Shown piece after piece: positions 41,736 to 52,100 of a stretch of DNA of 64,000 bases. The notes below the pieces were generated by a model. The model saw only the letters and a list, made by a program, of their open reading frames with translations. It was not told the origin of the DNA and did no database searches. The DNA lies in the NCBI GenBank assembly GCA_017407125.1, contig JAFQXE010000045.1, forward strand, positions 248,001 through 312,000, written 5' to 3'. The DNA is from Thermoguttaceae bacterium. GTDB taxonomy: Bacteria; Planctomycetota; Planctomycetia; Pirellulales; Thermoguttaceae. Position 1 is the first letter of the stretch. Every line of letters starts with the position of its first letter. Made by a program: the position numbers and the translations under genes.

Positions 41736-42050
41736 ACAATGCGTAATTCGTAATGCGGAATTACGCAAGCGGCGGCGCTAAGGTTGTTAGCGGGTCAGTC
41801 CGCACACGGATTATACGGATTAAACGGATATTCACCGATTGGTTTACGATGTTCTTACTTTATTTTCTCCCATTACTAAAGTTTTTTGGAAAGGGGAGTT
41901 TGAGGGGAAGAACCTTTTTTTCAAAAAAGGTTTTCCCCTCTTAATTAAACTTGAAAAAACTTCTCTAAAAGGGAGCCAGCTTGCTGGCGACCGAAAGTTT
42001 TTTCAAGTTCGGCGGCAGGGGACTGCCGCGATCCGGGTTGCACGGGACAA
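41736..42050. repeat. intergenic words and palindrome
   Basis: AATGCGTAATTCGTAATGCGG words at 41739-41765. CTTTTTTTCAAAAAAGG at about 41909-41931. TTCGGCGGCAGGGGACTGCC with GCGATCC at 42009-42034. No gene is seen. Confidence 0.55.
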
Positions 42051-42083
42051 ATAAAAAACCTCGCGTGAAATCAGCGCGAGGTT
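42051..42083 (-). terminator. terminator of the 58-residue gene
   Basis: A 9-bp stem (AACCTCGCG and its complement). On the minus strand it is followed by TTTTTTATT. Confidence 0.8.
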
Positions 42084-42127
42084 ATGGGGTTATACGATAC
42101 GTAAATGCTCAAAAGGCAGGGGTTACT

Positions 42128-42304
42128 CTAGCAAGAGGCTTTGTCGTCTTTCTTTTCTGCACAGCAATTGCAGCCAGACTTTTGAACTTCAAAAGTGCGA
42201 CGTTCCTTGAATTCCTCTTTTTTACCTTTATTCCAACTGTGAACCGGGCGGAAATAACCAACAACCCGAGACCAGACTTCACATCTTTCACCACAAACCG
42301 ACAT
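42128..42304 (-). CDS. stand-alone NrdD C-terminus-like protein (58 aa), possible glycyl-radical domain
   Basis: A 58-residue protein: MSVCGERCEVWSRVVGY, then FRPVHSWNKGKKEEFKERR and a Cys-rich tail with GCNCC ending in C58. The stretch CEVWSRVVGYFRPVxxWNxGKxxEFxxR matches the C-terminal end of class III (anaerobic) ribonucleoside-triphosphate reductases. There RVxGY carries the glycyl radical; here the Gly is G16. The gene has AAGGAG 7 bp before its ATG, a consensus promoter at 42442-42470 and its own terminator at 42051-42083, so it is a real, separately transcribed gene. Short proteins of this kind are often annotated as anaerobic reductase. By analogy with GrcA and pyruvate formate-lyase it could supply or replace a damaged radical domain; that is inference. 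No nrdD or activase is in the window. Confidence 0.78.
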   Translation of the reverse strand: MSVCGERCEVWSRVVGYFRPVHSWNKGKKEEFKERRTFEVQKSGCNCCAEKKDDKASC

Positions 42305-42441
42305 TGCAATCTCCTTAAAAAATGGGAAAAATTTTATAGTTCAAACCCCGCTCTACCCTGGCTGACTTTGAACCTGAATTTGACCTCCAGAACGTCTGCC
42401 GCAGCTTTCGTTCTTTTGGAATCCGTTCCAATAACGATTTT

Positions 42442-42470
42442 ATTATACCACAATATTTCGTCATTGTCAA
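42442..42470 (-). promoter_or_regulatory. consensus sigma70 promoter of the 58-residue gene
   Basis: On the minus strand TTGACA, 17 bp, TATAAT: a perfect match to both hexamers. It leaves a 5' untranslated region of about 130 nt with a TTGGAACGGATTCCAA hairpin. Confidence 0.85.
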
Positions 42471-42534
42471 TCAAAAACTGTACAATATCTAGTATTTTTC
42501 TCGAAAAAAGTTCCGGTTTTTCTAATTAGATAAA

Positions 42535-42660
42535 ATAGAGGGAATAGGGAGTGGGGAGTAGGGAATAGATGAAAGGCGGTATCAGAGCGACCAACGGGAG
42601 CGGTTTTTGGCAAACGCGCGGAAGCGCGGATCGGGAGCGGCGCCTCGCCGCCTAATTGTC
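42535..42660. repeat. GGGAATA words and inverted G/C palindrome
   Basis: AGGGAATAGGGAGTGGGGAG words, then an inverted copy of the 31278 element (GCGCGGAAGCGCGGATCGGG, then AGCGGCGCCTCGCCGCC), flush against the stop codon of the YmdB-like gene. Confidence 0.6.
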
Positions 42661-43488
42661 TCAGCGGTACGTTGCCTGCGCGGCAAGGCGTTCCAATTCC
42701 GGCAAGTCGGATTCGGAAACGACAAGGCGTTCGATTGCAGTCGCTTTTCCGGTGATGTGGTCAAATTCGACAATCGCGCCGTGAATTTGAGGGTTCCCTA
42801 AGGCGATTTCATATTTGGTGGGCTTGAACGTGTAGACGGCTTCGCGGACGCAGTCGATTTTTCGCCCGATGACGCTTTCCATGGGACCGGTCATGCCGAC
42901 GTCGGTCTGGAACGCCGTCCCGCCGGGGAAAATCTGCTCGTCTGCCGTGGCGACATGGGTATGGGTCCCCAAAACGGCGGTAACGCGCCCGTCGAGGTAT
43001 CGGCCCATGAGCTGTTTGTCGCTGGTCGCCTCCGCATGGAAGTCAACGAGAATAATTTTGACATCCGGCGGCAAGAGCTTGAGAATTTTGTCTGCCGCAT
43101 GGAACGGGCAGTCGACCGGGCTCATAAACACGCGCCCCTGCAGGCTGATAACCGCAGCGCGGCGACCGAGCGGGAGGTCGACCAGAGCGTACGTCTTTCC
43201 CGGGGCTTCCGGCGGATAGTTAGCGGGCTTGACGATGTTGTCGTTTTGTTCCAGAATCGGGATGATTTCTTTCCGTTTATATATATGATCTCCCATCGTC
43301 AAGACGTCAGCGCCCGCCTGAACGATTTCTTTGTACGTTTCAGGCGTCAAACCGGTGCCAGCCGCAGCGTTTTCTGAATTGACAGAGATCAAATCCAGCT
43401 GGTATTTAATACGCAGCCCTTTCAGACTGCGCTGAAGCATGGTTCGTCCTGGTTTGCCGACAACGTCGCCGATATGGAGTAATTTCAT
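42661..43488 (-). CDS. YmdB-type metallophosphoesterase (2',3'-cyclic nucleotide phosphodiesterase family)
   Basis: A 275-residue protein of the YmdB/TIGR00282 family. Metal and active-site stretches are LHIGDVVGKPGR at the start, ISVNSENAAAGTGLTP, TMGDHIYKRKE, VDFHAEATSDK, LGTHTHVATADEQIFPGG and TDVGMTGP. Family members hydrolyse cyclic nucleotides with a two-iron centre and affect RNA turnover and biofilm genes in Bacillus, where the gene adjoins rny. Here rny lies 12 kb away on the other strand. The gene starts 23 bp after the ffh stop, on the same strand, so they are probably co-transcribed. Confidence 0.92.
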   Translation of the reverse strand: MKLLHIGDVVGKPGRTMLQRSLKGLRIKYQLDLISVNSENAAAGTGLTPETYKEIVQAGADVLTMGDHIYKRKEIIPILEQNDNIVKPANYPPEAPGKTYALVDLPLGRRAAVISLQGRVFMSPVDCPFHAADKILKLLPPDVKIILVDFHAEATSDKQLMGRYLDGRVTAVLGTHTHVATADEQIFPGGTAFQTDVGMTGPMESVIGRKIDCVREAVYTFKPTKYEIALGNPQIHGAIVEFDHITGKATAIERLVVSESDLPELERLAAQATYR

Positions 43489-43511
43489 AACAGAATCTTT
43501 CTAACTCGAAG

Positions 43512-44984
43512 TTATTTGTCCGCTCTTCTCTTTCGTTTGAGTTCTCGTTCGAGTTCTTTTCTTTGCTTAGCGCGTTCCGCCGGGGTGAGCCGTTTTCCGG
43601 TGCTGCCCTTTTGTTTGGAGAGACGCGCCTGCGGATTGGTTGTCATCTGACGCGTCAGTTCCTGCATCGCCTGCATCTTTCCGCCCATGCCCAAGCCAGA
43701 CATCTTTTTCATAATCGACGCCATCGCGCCGAACTGCTTGCAGATTTCGCTGACTTCGTTCACGCCCACGCCGGCGCCGGCGGCGATGCGCCGTTTGCGG
43801 CTGTTGTCAATCAAATCCGGATTGGAGCGTTCTTTTTTGGTCATGGAATCGATAATTCCGCCGAGCTTTTTCATCTCGCTTTCGGCAACGTCCATGTCCA
43901 TCATCTGCTTGAGGGCGCCCATGCCGGGAATCATGCCTAAAATCTTGCCCAGCGGACCGAGCCGGCGGGTTTGATTCATCATTCGGCGGAAGTCGTCGAA
44001 GGTAAACTCGCCCTTCTTCATGCGCTCTTCCTGCTGACGCAGTTCGTCCTGGTCGAATTCACGCTGAGCCGTTTCGACCAGGGTGAGGATGTCGCCCATG
44101 CCGAGAATTCGCCCTGCCATTCGGTCAGGATGGAATTCTTCCAGAGCGTCCATCTGCTCGCCGACGCCCATGAACTTAATCGGCGCGCCGGAAATGTGTT
44201 TCATCGACAGAGCCGCGCCGCCGCGGGCGTCGCCGTCCAACTTGGTAAGAATTACCCCGTTGAGAGCCAGCGCGTCGTTAAACGCCTTGGCGCTGACGAC
44301 CGCGTCTTGACCGGTCATGGAGTCCACGACGAGATAAACCTGATCCGGATTGCATTGCGATTCGATCTTTTTCAACTCGTCCATGAGCGCTTCGTCAATG
44401 TGAAGACGCCCGGCGGTGTCGAGGATAAGAACGTCGCAGTCGGACTTTTCCGCTTCCTTGACGGCGTCGTTGCAGACCTTAACCGGGTTCTTTTCTCCCT
44501 CTTCCGCATAGACCGGAATGCCGATCTGTTCGCCCAGAACCTGAAGCTGTCGAACGGCGGCGGGACGCTGAAGGTCGGCGGCAACCAGCATCGGCTTGCG
44601 GCCGCGGATTTTCAGCTTTCGCGCCAGCTTGCCGGTGGTCGTCGTTTTACCAGACCCCTGCAAACCGCACATCATAATAACGGACACGCCCGAACGCTTC
44701 AGATGGAGGTCGTTGTCGACCGGCCCCATAAACTGGATAAGTTCTTCGTGAACGATTTTTACCAGCTGGTCAGACGGACGCAGGCTTTTGAGGACCTTTT
44801 CGCCCAACGCCTTTTCCTGAACGCGAGCCATAAACGCCTTGACGGCTTCGTAACCGGCGTCCGCTTCCAGAAGCGCGTTCTGGATCATCGTCAGACCCTC
44901 TTTCATATTGGATTCGGTCAAAACCGCTTTGCCGGAAAGATGTCGAAACGCTTCGCCGAGTTTATTTTGCAGGGATTCAAACAT
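43512..44984 (-). CDS. ffh: signal recognition particle protein Ffh
   Basis: A 490-residue protein. The start is placed at 44984 (MFESLQNKLGEAFRHLSG), the normal beginning of the N domain. The frame is open for 65 more residues, but these are translated GCGAGTT words (MRVASCELRVVSCE) and AT-rich leader. GTPase motifs are G1 GLQGSGKTTTT near 105, the AADLQRPAAV stretch, DTAGRLHIDE near 190 and TKLDGDARGGAALS. The methionine-rich M domain follows (MGDILTLVE, MIPGMGALKQMM, MQAMQELTRQM), with a basic C-terminal tail. It binds 4.5S RNA and signal peptides and brings ribosomes to FtsY at the membrane. Confidence 0.96.
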   Translation of the reverse strand: MFESLQNKLGEAFRHLSGKAVLTESNMKEGLTMIQNALLEADAGYEAVKAFMARVQEKALGEKVLKSLRPSDQLVKIVHEELIQFMGPVDNDLHLKRSGVSVIMMCGLQGSGKTTTTGKLARKLKIRGRKPMLVAADLQRPAAVRQLQVLGEQIGIPVYAEEGEKNPVKVCNDAVKEAEKSDCDVLILDTAGRLHIDEALMDELKKIESQCNPDQVYLVVDSMTGQDAVVSAKAFNDALALNGVILTKLDGDARGGAALSMKHISGAPIKFMGVGEQMDALEEFHPDRMAGRILGMGDILTLVETAQREFDQDELRQQEERMKKGEFTFDDFRRMMNQTRRLGPLGKILGMIPGMGALKQMMDMDVAESEMKKLGGIIDSMTKKERSNPDLIDNSRKRRIAAGAGVGVNEVSEICKQFGAMASIMKKMSGLGMGGKMQAMQELTRQMTTNPQARLSKQKGSTGKRLTPAERAKQRKELERELKRKRRADK

Positions 44985-45084
44985 GGTTGTATCTGGTATG
45001 GTTATACAATTGTGAATACAAATAGCCCGATAGAATGCTACAGTATTATAATATAGGAATCTGTAATTTTGAAAAGGGGGAGGG

Positions 45085-45190
45085 AGGAAAGAGGCAGTAG
45101 GCAGTAGGGAGTAGGCAGTAGGGAATAGGGATATTTTCTCGCAACTCACAACTCGCAACTCGCAACTCGCAACTCGCAACTCGCAACTTC
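45085..45190. repeat. word arrays (GGCAGTA and CGCAACT types)
   Basis: GGCAGTAGGCAGTAGGGAGT words followed by seven or more CGCAACT units. An ORF runs through them ahead of the ffh start. Confidence 0.75.
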
Positions 45191-45267
45191 TGAAACGCTC
45201 TCGATGGGTATTTTTCGTAATTTTCCTATTTTTGGGGAAAATTTTTAAAAATTTTCTGTTTTGTTCG

Positions 45268-45295
45268 TTGACGTTGTCAATTTATAGGTTATAAT
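45268..45295 (+). promoter_or_regulatory. promoter of the PEP-CTERM gene at 45368
   Basis: TTGACG and TATAAT are 16 bp apart. The context AGGTTATAAT, then GTAGAATT, is shared with 49062-49085. Confidence 0.7.
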
Positions 45296-45367
45296 GTAAT
45301 CTAGGTAGAATTCTATAAATAGAATTACATAAAATCAATTTTAAATATTTTTACGGGAGACTTTACC

Positions 45368-48300
45368 ATGCCTAAACAATTAACGTTGCTTGGCGGACTT
45401 TTGGCGGCTGTATTGTTCAGCGTTGCGGCTGTTCAGGCAGAAGACATGGATTATTACTGGACTGGCGCTGCCAGCAACACCTATTGGGCAACAGGAAACT
45501 GGAACGTGGACTCTCCAATCGGTCCTGTTGCAACATCTGGATTGGACGATACATCCAATTCCATCACAGCTTATATCATCGACAGCAAAGGCGGAACAAT
45601 CAATTTGGACTTCTCCCGTCTTGGCAACGCGGTTAAGACCGTAAACGTCGGCGGAACTGAGACTCCCGCTTCGATTTCCCGAACCGGCGGATCTCTTGCG
45701 ATTGAGGCGAACAAAACCCTCAACGTTATGTCGAATGGAACGTTCAGCATTACTCAGGCTTTAACGATTGACGCCAACGGCGCGCTGACCGTCAACGGCG
45801 GAACGGTTTCTGACACCGGCTCCGGACTGTTCATCAACGGCGATTTGAATGTTGCCAGCGGAACGTTCACGTTCAACAACGGCAGCAATCAGATTCAAAC
45901 CAACGGCGCGATTAACGTTACCGGAGGAACGTTCAACGTTTCATCCGCCAATTCGATCCGAATCGGAAACGCTGCCGACGCATCGCTTAATGTTACAAAC
46001 GGCGAAGTTATCATAGACGCTCCTGCATATATTGGCGTTTCTGCCAATACCGGAACAATCAATCAGTCCGGCGGAAGCGTAACGTTCAACTGGCCTTTGG
46101 ATTTTGGCTGGGGCAACGGAGCCGTTGGAGAATACAATCTTACCGGCGGAACGCTCACAACCACGTCCGACGCTGGTTTGTGGACAGGCAACCCCTCTGG
46201 AATCAGCACGTTTACCGTCGATGGCGGAACCGCGAATTTCAATAAGTCTGGCGAATCCTTTACCGTCGGCTTGGGCGGAACCAACGAACTGGCGAACGTC
46301 TTTACGCTCAGTTCCGGAACGGTTAACGCAGCAGACGTATTTGCCGTTAAATACGGCGGCGTTCTCAACGTTGCCGGCGGCAATTTCAACGCTCAAACCG
46401 TTACGATTGACGGCAGAAGCTCGTTCAATATGACAGACGGAATTGCTACTGTTAAATCTTTCGATATGAACGGTGGAACGTTCATTCAGGAAGGCGGAAT
46501 CCTCAACGGAACCAACTCGCTTGTCGGTTCTTATACTCTCGGTTCAAACGCAACGCTTGTTCCAGAAGGAACGTTTGCCGTAAGCGGTACAGCAACTCTC
46601 AATGGAACAGTTGACCTGACCAATTACACTAACTATGTTGGAAAGTACGGCGAAACCCTCTATCTGGTTACAGCGACCACCGTTGCTGGTACGCCGAGCA
46701 TTGCCAACGCTCCGGCTGACTGGACTGTTGCCACGTCTGCAAACGCCCTTACTGCAACTTTTAACGGCGGCGAAGGAAACTACTACTGGACAGGCGCTAC
46801 CAACAACACGTATTACACTGGTACAAACTGGGAAGTCAACGGCGTTCCCTATACGGAAACGTATCTTGACAGCACTTCAAGCCCGTCGTTCACCAAAAAC
46901 GCTTATATTTTGACCACAGACGGAACCGTTACCATTGACTATAGCACCCTGGGCGTTGCGTCCTTGACAGTCGGCAACGGCGTTGGCGGTTCAACCGGAA
47001 CGGCAACCCTGAATCGCGGCGGCGGTCTGGACGTTTTAACCATCATGACGGTTAACAAAGGCGCTGATGTTACAGTCGGCGGAGCCGTTAACGTTTCTGG
47101 ACGCAACAACGTTCCCGGAAGCTTGACCATCAACGGCGGTACGTTCAACGCCAACAACACTACGACGATTTCCAGCGAACTTGCCATTCCAGCCGGCGTT
47201 TATAACGCGGCGGGCGCTGTTACCATCAATAACGGCGGAACCCTTTCCATCGACGGTGGAAAGTTCAACTACACAGCAGGCGGCAACTTTGTCAACAACG
47301 GTACGATTAACCTTGACAGCGGAGAATTTGTCGTCAATCCCGGCAGCGGCTCTTTCCGAGTCGGCGGCGCTAACAACGATGCTGTTATGAACATCACCGG
47401 CGGAGATGCGACATTTGGCTCTCCTGTCTATGTTGCCACGTCTTCCAACGGAACGATTGCCCAGTCAGGCGGAACCGCGACTTTTGACGACGTTTTGGAA
47501 TTAGGCTGGGGCAACTATAGTGGAACGTACAATCTGACTGGCGGAACGGTCGACACCAATGCAGCCGCCGGTTTATGGAACGCTAACGATAAAGGACCCA
47601 GCGAATTCATCGTCAACGGCGGTACCGCTAACTTCAATCAGTCTGGCGAATCCTTTACCATTGGCTTGGGCGGAACTAACGAACTGGCTAACGTCTTCAA
47701 CCTGATTTCCGGCGAAGTCAATGCGGCTGACACGTTCGCAGTGAAATACGGCGGAACCCTCAATGTCGACGGCGACGGCGTTCTCAACGCCAAGGCGATT
47801 ACTATCGACACCAATGGCGTTCTCGACCTGTCTTCCGGCACGATTAACATCGGAGCAGGCGGAATCACGTCCACCGACGACGCGTATTCCATCAACCTTT
47901 CCGGCGGTACGTTCGGAACCAACGGCGCGAGCTGGGCTTCCGCTTTGGACGCTGTCATTGAAGACGGCGCGACTGTTACATTCGCTCCGGAAGCAGGCGA
48001 AACGATTGAATGGGCTGGAAACCTGGACGGCGACGTCAGAGTAGCAGGCGAAGGTACGTTCAACCTGGTTGGAACCATTGACGGCGACGTCTACGTTGAA
48101 AGCGGCGCTCATCTTGCCGGCGACGCCGACCTCAACAACCTGTTTCTGAATGTCAATCTGGACGAACTGAATGAACCGATTGTTATCAACAACAATATTA
48201 ATGGTAACGTTGAAATTGAGTTCTTAACAGAAGATTTCACGCAATACCTCGACAATCCGGTTACATTCCTTCAAAGCGACTCTCCAGCATTTTCTTTGGC

Positions 48301-48478
48301 GGAATACACATTCCCTGCCATTGACGAAGGATACATGTGGACTACAGATTTCGATCCAACTAACAACATGTACTTGGTTGGCGTTACCGAAGCCCCTGCT
48401 GCAGGCGTTCCGGAACCGTCGACCTGGGCGCTGTTGATCATCGGCGCCGCTGGACTGCTTTACTGGCGAAAGAAATAA
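45368..48478 (+). CDS. giant secreted PEP-CTERM protein with internal duplication
   Basis: A 1036-residue protein. A signal peptide (LLGGLLAAVLFSVAAVQA) is followed by a module that begins DYYWTGAASNTYWATGNWNV and runs in beta-helix-like strands rich in Gly, Asn, Thr. The module is repeated from about 475 (YYWTGATNNTYYTGTNWEVN). In each copy a nearly identical block occurs: GGTANFNKSGESFTVGLGG then TNELANVFTLSSGTVNAAD near 285-325, and GGTANFNQSGESFTIGLGG then TNELANVFNL near 750-790. The C-terminus is a PEP-CTERM signal: VPEPSTWALLIIGAAGLLYW and RKK. It should be exported and processed by an exosortase. A strong promoter lies upstream and a terminator at 48532-48568, so it is monocistronic. 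The role is unknown; an envelope or matrix protein is likely. Confidence 0.88.
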   Translation: MPKQLTLLGGLLAAVLFSVAAVQAEDMDYYWTGAASNTYWATGNWNVDSPIGPVATSGLDDTSNSITAYIIDSKGGTINLDFSRLGNAVKTVNVGGTETPASISRTGGSLAIEANKTLNVMSNGTFSITQALTIDANGALTVNGGTVSDTGSGLFINGDLNVASGTFTFNNGSNQIQTNGAINVTGGTFNVSSANSIRIGNAADASLNVTNGEVIIDAPAYIGVSANTGTINQSGGSVTFNWPLDFGWGNGAVGEYNLTGGTLTTTSDAGLWTGNPSGISTFTVDGGTANFNKSGESFTVGLGGTNELANVFTLSSGTVNAADVFAVKYGGVLNVAGGNFNAQTVTIDGRSSFNMTDGIATVKSFDMNGGTFIQEGGILNGTNSLVGSYTLGSNATLVPEGTFAVSGTATLNGTVDLTNYTNYVGKYGETLYLVTATTVAGTPSIANAPADWTVATSANALTATFNGGEGNYYWTGATNNTYYTGTNWEVNGVPYTETYLDSTSSPSFTKNAYILTTDGTVTIDYSTLGVASLTVGNGVGGSTGTATLNRGGGLDVLTIMTVNKGADVTVGGAVNVSGRNNVPGSLTINGGTFNANNTTTISSELAIPAGVYNAAGAVTINNGGTLSIDGGKFNYTAGGNFVNNGTINLDSGEFVVNPGSGSFRVGGANNDAVMNITGGDATFGSPVYVATSSNGTIAQSGGTATFDDVLELGWGNYSGTYNLTGGTVDTNAAAGLWNANDKGPSEFIVNGGTANFNQSGESFTIGLGGTNELANVFNLISGEVNAADTFAVKYGGTLNVDGDGVLNAKAITIDTNGVLDLSSGTINIGAGGITSTDDAYSINLSGGTFGTNGASWASALDAVIEDGATVTFAPEAGETIEWAGNLDGDVRVAGEGTFNLVGTIDGDVYVESGAHLAGDADLNNLFLNVNLDELNEPIVINNNINGNVEIEFLTEDFTQYLDNPVTFLQSDSPAFSLAEYTFPAIDEGYMWTTDFDPTNNMYLVGVTEAPAAGVPEPSTWALLIIGAAGLLYWRKK

Positions 48479-48531
48479 TATAGGCGAGCCGGGGTGCGTA
48501 AGCCCCCGGGTGTGAGCGAAGCGAACATAAT

Positions 48532-48568
48532 GCGAGAGTGAAGCGTTAGCGAAACTCTCGCTTTTTTT
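48532..48568 (+). terminator. terminator after the PEP-CTERM gene
   Basis: An 8-bp stem GCGAGAGT/ACTCTCGC followed by TTTTTTT. The loop text GAAGCGTTAGCGA resembles that at 53577-53612. Confidence 0.85.
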
Positions 48569-49038
48569 ATGTAGAAACTAAATGTTAGTCGCTTGAAATA
48601 GTCCCGAAGGGACTAAACTCTTTGTAACCGGCGGGCGGCGAGGCGCCGCTCCCAATCCGCGCTGCCGCGCGAAACGTATTAGAATCGCTCCCGTTGGTCG
48701 CTAGAAATAGTCCCGAAGGGACTAAACTCTTTGTAACCGGCGGTTTCAACCGCCGGCTGGGGAAAAGATAAATAGGATATCGACAAATACACATTTCCTC
48801 CCGCGCCCCGTTGGGGCGCGGGAGGAAATGTGGCTAAAGCGATTAGGGAGGATATCGCGATTATTCCGGGGGCTAAAGCCACCCGGTTACAAGAGTTGCG
48901 TCCTTCCAGGACGCGTTTCATCTTCTCAACTTTATCTTTTCTCAAGAGAAATTTACATAGCGCTCCAATTTCCACAGCTTTTCCCCGCATAATCATTTTA
49001 TTTTTTCTTAAATTTTTTCAAATATTTTTCTAAAGTTC
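48569..49038. repeat. intergenic repeat block
   Basis: GTCCCGAAGGGACTAAACTC followed by TTTGTAACCGGCGG occurs at 48601-48634 and 48711-48744. GGCGGCGAGGCGCCGC with TCCCAATCCGCGCTGCC lies between them. CATTTCCTCCCGCGCCCCG with its partner is at 48793-48830, and GCGTCCTTCCAGGACGC at 48898-48914. No gene is seen. Confidence 0.65.
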
Positions 49039-49067
49039 TTCAAAAATACCAAATTACAGGTTATAAT
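49039..49067 (+). promoter_or_regulatory. promoter of the PEP-CTERM gene at 49138
   Basis: TTCAAA, 17 bp, TATAAT, with the same downstream GTAGAATT as the promoter at 45268. Confidence 0.65.
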
Positions 49068-49137
49068 ATATCATACGTAGAATTATTATTTGGTATTATA
49101 TACCTTTGTAGATATACATATTTGGAGATAACCCCCA

Positions 49138-52100
49138 ATGGCTAAACGAACGTTTGCAATCGTTGCTGTTTTCGCAGCCTTGCTTTCCGTCACACTTTCC
49201 GTTCAGGCGGAGAATTACGATTATTACTGGACGGGCGCAAGCGACAGTTATTACCTCACTACAGGAAACTGGAACGTTGGTTCTCCTAGTGGTCAACAGG
49301 CTACTGTCGGTCTTAACTCAACGGGAAACAACATTACCGCTTATATGTACAATACCAATGGCGTAATTACTTTGCACAACAACAATCTTGGTACATCCGT
49401 TTACAGCTTGAACATCGGTAAAGAAAGCGGAACAGAAATCGCATCTCTCTTTTATGATCATAATAGTACTACTTATGATTTCACCATTACTAATGGCAAA
49501 ACTCTTTCGATCTATGACGGTGGAACGTTTACGTTTGCTGGCGCCAAACGATTTGTGAATAACGGAACTGTTAATCTTAACCGTGGAGCTAGTTTTATTG
49601 TTACAGAAGCTGAGCTTGTAATAGTTGATGGGGCTAATAGCGTTCTTAATATTAAAGATGGCAGTACTTTAACGGTAACTCCAACTACATATATTGGAAC
49701 AGGTAATGATGGAGCTACCGTCAACCAGACCGGCGGCGAAGCTACGTATAATGGAAGATTAGCGTTAGGCTGGGGAGATCACTCGGGGTATTATAATCTT
49801 TCTGGCGGAACTTTAACTACTACAGGAGAAGCTGGTTTATGGGGAGGTAATGGATCTGGTATAAGCGAATTTACTGTAAGCGGCGGAACAGCTAACTTCA
49901 ATAAAACAGGTAATTCTTTTGAAATAGGTTTAGGTGGAAGCAATGCATTAGCAAACAAATTTACTCTTCAAGGTACTGGGATTGTTAATGTTGCAGATAC
50001 ATTTGCTGTTAAAAACTCAGGTATTCTCAGTATTGAAGGCGGAACTTTTAACGCGCCGACCATTACTGTCGATAACACAACAAGCTCAATCAATATGACA
50101 GGAGGCGCTCTCAATGCAACCTCCATTAATATGAACGGCAAAACGTTTACTCAAAGCGGCGGTACTCTAACGCCTAAAACCAACAGCGGCTTGACAATTT
50201 CCGGAGGTTATACCTTGGATTCCGGCGCAACGCTTAAGCCGAACGGACCTGTTACCGTTAACGGAACTGCTACGCTTAATGGAACGATTGACATGACAGG
50301 GATTTTTGCAGCGCCAAATCAAACGCTAACTTTATTGAGCGCTACAACTTTATCTGATCCTACCCCGTCAATTTCAACCAATTGGAAAGCCACTAATGCT
50401 AATAATACTCTTACAGCTACATTTACTGAAGCTACAGACGCCAAATATTATTTACAAGTAGCTCCAGTAGAAGGTGGCGTTTCCTATAATACGGCTTCAA
50501 ACTGGAAATATTATACTACTGATGGAACCACCATAACCCAACACTCAGTTGGCGGCTCTTATATTGCTATTGAGGGTTCTACTAAAGATTGTTATATTCT
50601 TCCGTACGTTGGAGATAATAATCAAGTTCAAGATATTGTTGTAAAAATCGACAATGGCATTTTAGGCGTTAAGTCTTTAACGGTTGGTAATGGAATTGGC
50701 GGATCTACAGGAACAGTTACGTTAAATCGCGGATCCACTGCAGGCTTGAAAATTGATACCGTTATGACCGTTAATAAAGGCGCAACTGTCAATACTACGA
50801 GCAGTACTCATCTTACTGTGACTAATAGCTTAACTCTAAATGGCGGAGAATTCAACGCTGCTGGCGCTACATCTGTCTATCAGAACAAAAACATTACTAT
50901 CAATAGTGGAACCTATAATGCGTCAGGAGAGACATTCATCTATTATAATGGAAATTTAACCATTGATGGCGGAACCTTTGCGTATAGCAGTTCAAGTAGA
51001 CTTCATGGTTATGGAACGATTACTTTGAATAGCGGTTCATTTACCGTTGGATCGTCGACAGAAGTTTTAATTGGAGAATGGGCCAATGATAACGCCGACG
51101 CTTTTACAAGTCGAACCACTGGAGAACTCAACATTAATGGAGGTACTTTGACTGTTGATTCTCCTATCTATATTTCTACGGGTTATGATGGCACGGTCAA
51201 TCAGACTGCCGGAACTGCCACATTCAACAACAAATTTTATATAGGTTGGGGTATTAACAAAGGAAAATACAATCTTTCCGGCGGAACGATGACAACAACT
51301 GGCGTAGCAGGTTTGTGGAATCAAAACGACAGCGGTGTTAGTACGTTTAATGTAACAGGCGGACAAGCGAATTTCAATACTTTCGTTATTGGTTTAACAA
51401 CAGATTCCACTAAGGATTATGAATTGGCAAACGTTTTCAATTTGAATTCTGGAGAAGTCAATACTACAGAAACGTTTACCATTAGAAAAACGGGCACTCT
51501 GAACGTTGCCAAAAACGGCGAGACCGGCGGCGACGGCGTATTCAACGCCAACTCCATTGAGATCAATAACAAAGGCAAACTTAATATGTCGTCTGGAACG
51601 ATCAACCTGGGATCAGGCGGAATTACGTCCTCTGGCGGCACATACACAATTACTCTTTCCGGTGGTACGTTCGGAACCTATAATGCCAACTGGCGTTCTG
51701 ATTTGGACGCGACTATTTCTTCCAACACTGTTACATTCGATCCGGATCCAGGAAGATCGATTACCTGGGGCGGAACGCTTTCCGGCGATGGAGGAATTAC
51801 AAAGACCGGCGAAGGTTCTTTGACGATTATTGCTGGAGCCAGCGGAAATACCTATACCGGCGGCACAACGGTTTCCGCTGGTACGCTGTACCTTCAGGGT
51901 ACTAACAATGGTAAGAGCTCTGTCGGAACAGGCGACCTGACCATTAACAGCGGCGCAATCGTCGAAGCCCAGTCGGCCAACGTTCTCGGACACACTTCCG
52001 CTGCCAATATCCCTCACGTCATTATCAATGGCGGTTCGTTGACTCCTAAACAATATTTACACATGAAATCCCTTGAGATTAATAGCGGAACTGTCAATAG

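Noticed and set aside
42109-42309. 66-residue minus-strand frame overlapping the 58-residue gene
   Set aside because: It is out of frame with the NrdD-like protein, which has family motifs and its own ribosome binding site.
44985-45179. 65-residue N-terminal extension of Ffh
   Set aside because: It translates GCGAGTT word repeats and an AT-rich leader; the Ffh family starts at MFESLQNKL.
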